A DNA stretch of 7,916 nucleotides from Firmicutes bacterium UBA5774 (GTDB lineage Bacteria; Bacillota; Clostridia; Peptostreptococcales; Anaerovoracaceae). The notes under the pieces were generated by a model. It was not told where the DNA came from. It saw only the letters and a list, made by a program, of their open reading frames with translations, and did no database searches. Positions 6,702-7,916 of this stretch are shown here, piece by piece; positions within the stretch are counted from its first letter, which is position 1; each line of letters starts with the position of its first letter. The stretch covers positions 59,026-66,941 of the forward strand of contig DIEM01000041.1 in the NCBI GenBank assembly GCA_002418625.1, read 5' to 3'. The position numbers were made by a program, and so were the translations under genes.

Positions 6702-7916
6702 ATGAATATTTACGAATTCAGTACACATTTGCAGGAACGCTTTCCAGAAGCAATAGAAACTTCCGGAATATTTGAAAATGAACTTTATGTGTCCGTTAAG
6801 CCCGGCCATGCCGCGGGCTTGAGTTATTATCTTAATTTGGAGACAGGGCTTCCGCTCGTATCGATGTTCGCTTCTGATGAGCGCGGAACGACTGGCAGCT
6901 TTTCAATTTATTATGCCTTTGCGGATCGCGCAGGCAGCTATCTGGTCATATTGAAGAAGCCGGTCGATCCCGCCGCGCCGAGCTTTGAATCCATCAGCGC
7001 CAGGGTACACGCCGCGGCGCTTTATGAGCGGGAGATCAAGGATCTCTTCGGTTTGATCCCGACAGGCCATCCGGATGCCAAAAGGCTGGTATTCCACAGC
7101 AACTGGCCTAATGGGGCTTATCCGATGAGAAAGGATTTCGAGAAGAGCCATCAGCCGCCAATCGTCAAGCACGAAATCAAGTTCAAGAAGATAACGGGCG
7201 AGGGCGTTTTTGAGATCCCAGTCGGGCCTGTCCACGCCGGCATCATCGAACCCGGACACTTCAGATTCAGCCTGGCCGGCGAGCCGATCCTGAATCTGGA
7301 AGCGCAGCTCTACTATGTTCATAAGGGAATCGAAAAACTCGCCGAGGGTTGTACGATCGAACGCGGATTATATGTTGCCGAGCGTATTTCAGGTGACGAA
7401 AGCTTCACCAATGCGCTTGCATATTGCCAGGCAATAGAAAAGATCGCCGGCGTGAAGGCGCCGGAACAAGCCGAGTATATAAGAGTCATATTTGCCGAGC
7501 ATGAGCGCCTGACGGCCCATCTCGGAGATCTGGCGGGGATATGTCTCGACGTTGCATATGGTTTTGCGGCATTTCAATTCAGAATGATGAGAGGATGGGC
7601 GTATATGATGGCTGATGAGCTGAGCGGAATCAGATTCCTGCGAAGCGTCACAAGACCGGGCGGCGTCGCCAGGGATTTTATAGGCGGCAAAGAAAAAAGC
7701 CTGATCAGCCAGCTGAAACGAATACGCAAAGAGCTCGAAGACACGGAGGAAATCATCCATCGCAACGGCATGTTCATCGACAGGGTCGAAAACACCGGCA
7801 CTTTGAGCCGGACGATCGCAGTGGATCTTAACGCTGTCGGCCCTCCTGCGCGGGCAGCAGGAGTCCATCAGGACGTACGTGAAAATTTCCCGTACGCTGC
7901 CTATGCGAAACTCGGA
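6702..7916 (+). CDS. hyfG: Fused NuoC/NuoD-like large subunit without the N-terminal Ni-Fe cysteines (Ehr type, partial)
   Basis: The ORF starts at ATG 6702, 7 bases after GGAGGT at 6689-6694, and stays open for 405 codons to the right edge. Residues 1 to about 150 are the NuoC-like (30 kDa) domain, with YEREIKDLFGLIPTGHPDA (108-126) and GAYPMRKDF (138-146). From about 170 comes the NuoD/hydrogenase large-subunit domain: EIPVGPVHAGIIEPGHFRF (171-189), YVHKGIEKLAE (205-215), LAYCQAIE (239-246) and AEHERLTAHLGDLAG (265-279). At the place of the first Ni-binding motif (ERICGIC-like in true hydrogenases; Cys241 and Cys244 in E. coli HycE) it reads ERISGDESF: Ser230 and Glu233 stand in for the two cysteines, and an Asn (237) for the following His. 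No CxxC exists in the visible part. The second, C-terminal cysteine motif is outside the window. In known biology such proteins belong to the Ehr (energy-converting hydrogenase-related) group, which lacks the Ni-Fe site; its redox substrate is not established. Hydrogen evolution is unlikely. Confidence 0.9.
   Translation, partial: MNIYEFSTHLQERFPEAIETSGIFENELYVSVKPGHAAGLSYYLNLETGLPLVSMFASDERGTTGSFSIYYAFADRAGSYLVILKKPVDPAAPSFESISARVHAAALYEREIKDLFGLIPTGHPDAKRLVFHSNWPNGAYPMRKDFEKSHQPPIVKHEIKFKKITGEGVFEIPVGPVHAGIIEPGHFRFSLAGEPILNLEAQLYYVHKGIEKLAEGCTIERGLYVAERISGDESFTNALAYCQAIEKIAGVKAPEQAEYIRVIFAEHERLTAHLGDLAGICLDVAYGFAAFQFRMMRGWAYMMADELSGIRFLRSVTRPGGVARDFIGGKEKSLISQLKRIRKELEDTEEIIHRNGMFIDRVENTGTLSRTIAVDLNAVGPPARAAGVHQDVRENFPYAAYAKLG

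Noticed and set aside
7389..7868. Open frame of 159 codons on the minus strand near the right edge
   Set aside because: It is antisense to hyfG, whose NuoD-like motifs are continuous through the region; no independent support.
7874..7896. Two CGTACG palindromes 11 bases apart, able to form a hairpin
   Set aside because: They lie within the conserved hyfG coding sequence with no regulatory context; best explained by chance codon choice.

Overview
This window looks like a chromosomal stretch from an anaerobic bacterium, probably a Firmicute of the Clostridia type. The guess rests on strong AGGAGG-like ribosome binding sites, sigma-A-like TATAAT promoters, a Firmicutes-style HD-domain protein and a hydrogenase-4-like membrane operon. 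There is no taxonomic marker, so the assignment is tentative.

Layout. Positions 1-197 (minus strand) hold the N-terminal 65 codons of an HD-domain protein. A non-coding gap (198-429) carries divergent promoters: an extended -10 promoter reading left into the HD gene, and two tandem candidates reading right. Positions 430-1441 hold two overlapping plus-strand genes: an HdeD/DUF308-type membrane protein with a TTG start, and a 163-residue glycine-rich protein of unknown function that seems to be built from three degenerate repeats. A 112-base spacer (1442-1553) contains what looks like a worn copy of a dispersed intergenic repeat. From 1554 to the right edge runs a tight operon, hyfB-hyfC-hyfE-hyfF-hyfG, with gaps of only 1-13 bases; hyfG runs off the window.

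How the genes work together. HyfB and HyfF are complex-I-like antiporter subunits (NuoL/M/N family), HyfC is the NuoH-like connector, and HyfE is the small NuoK-related membrane subunit. HyfG is a fusion of a NuoC-like domain and a NuoD/[NiFe]-hydrogenase large-subunit-like domain. Together they form most of a membrane-bound, ion-translocating redox complex. The small FeS subunit (HyfI/NuoB-like) and any ferredoxin-like subunit would be expected downstream, outside the window.

Main result. HyfG lacks both N-terminal cysteines (L1 CxxC) that hold the Ni-Fe centre in real hydrogenases: the motif reads ERISGDESF where hydrogenases have an ERICGIC-type sequence. The reading frame is intact on both sides and the membrane subunits keep their ion-channel residues. 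The operon is therefore best read as an 'energy-converting hydrogenase-related' (Ehr) type complex: a probably working ion pump whose redox reaction is unknown and is probably not hydrogen chemistry. The site also does not match the quinone pocket of complex I.
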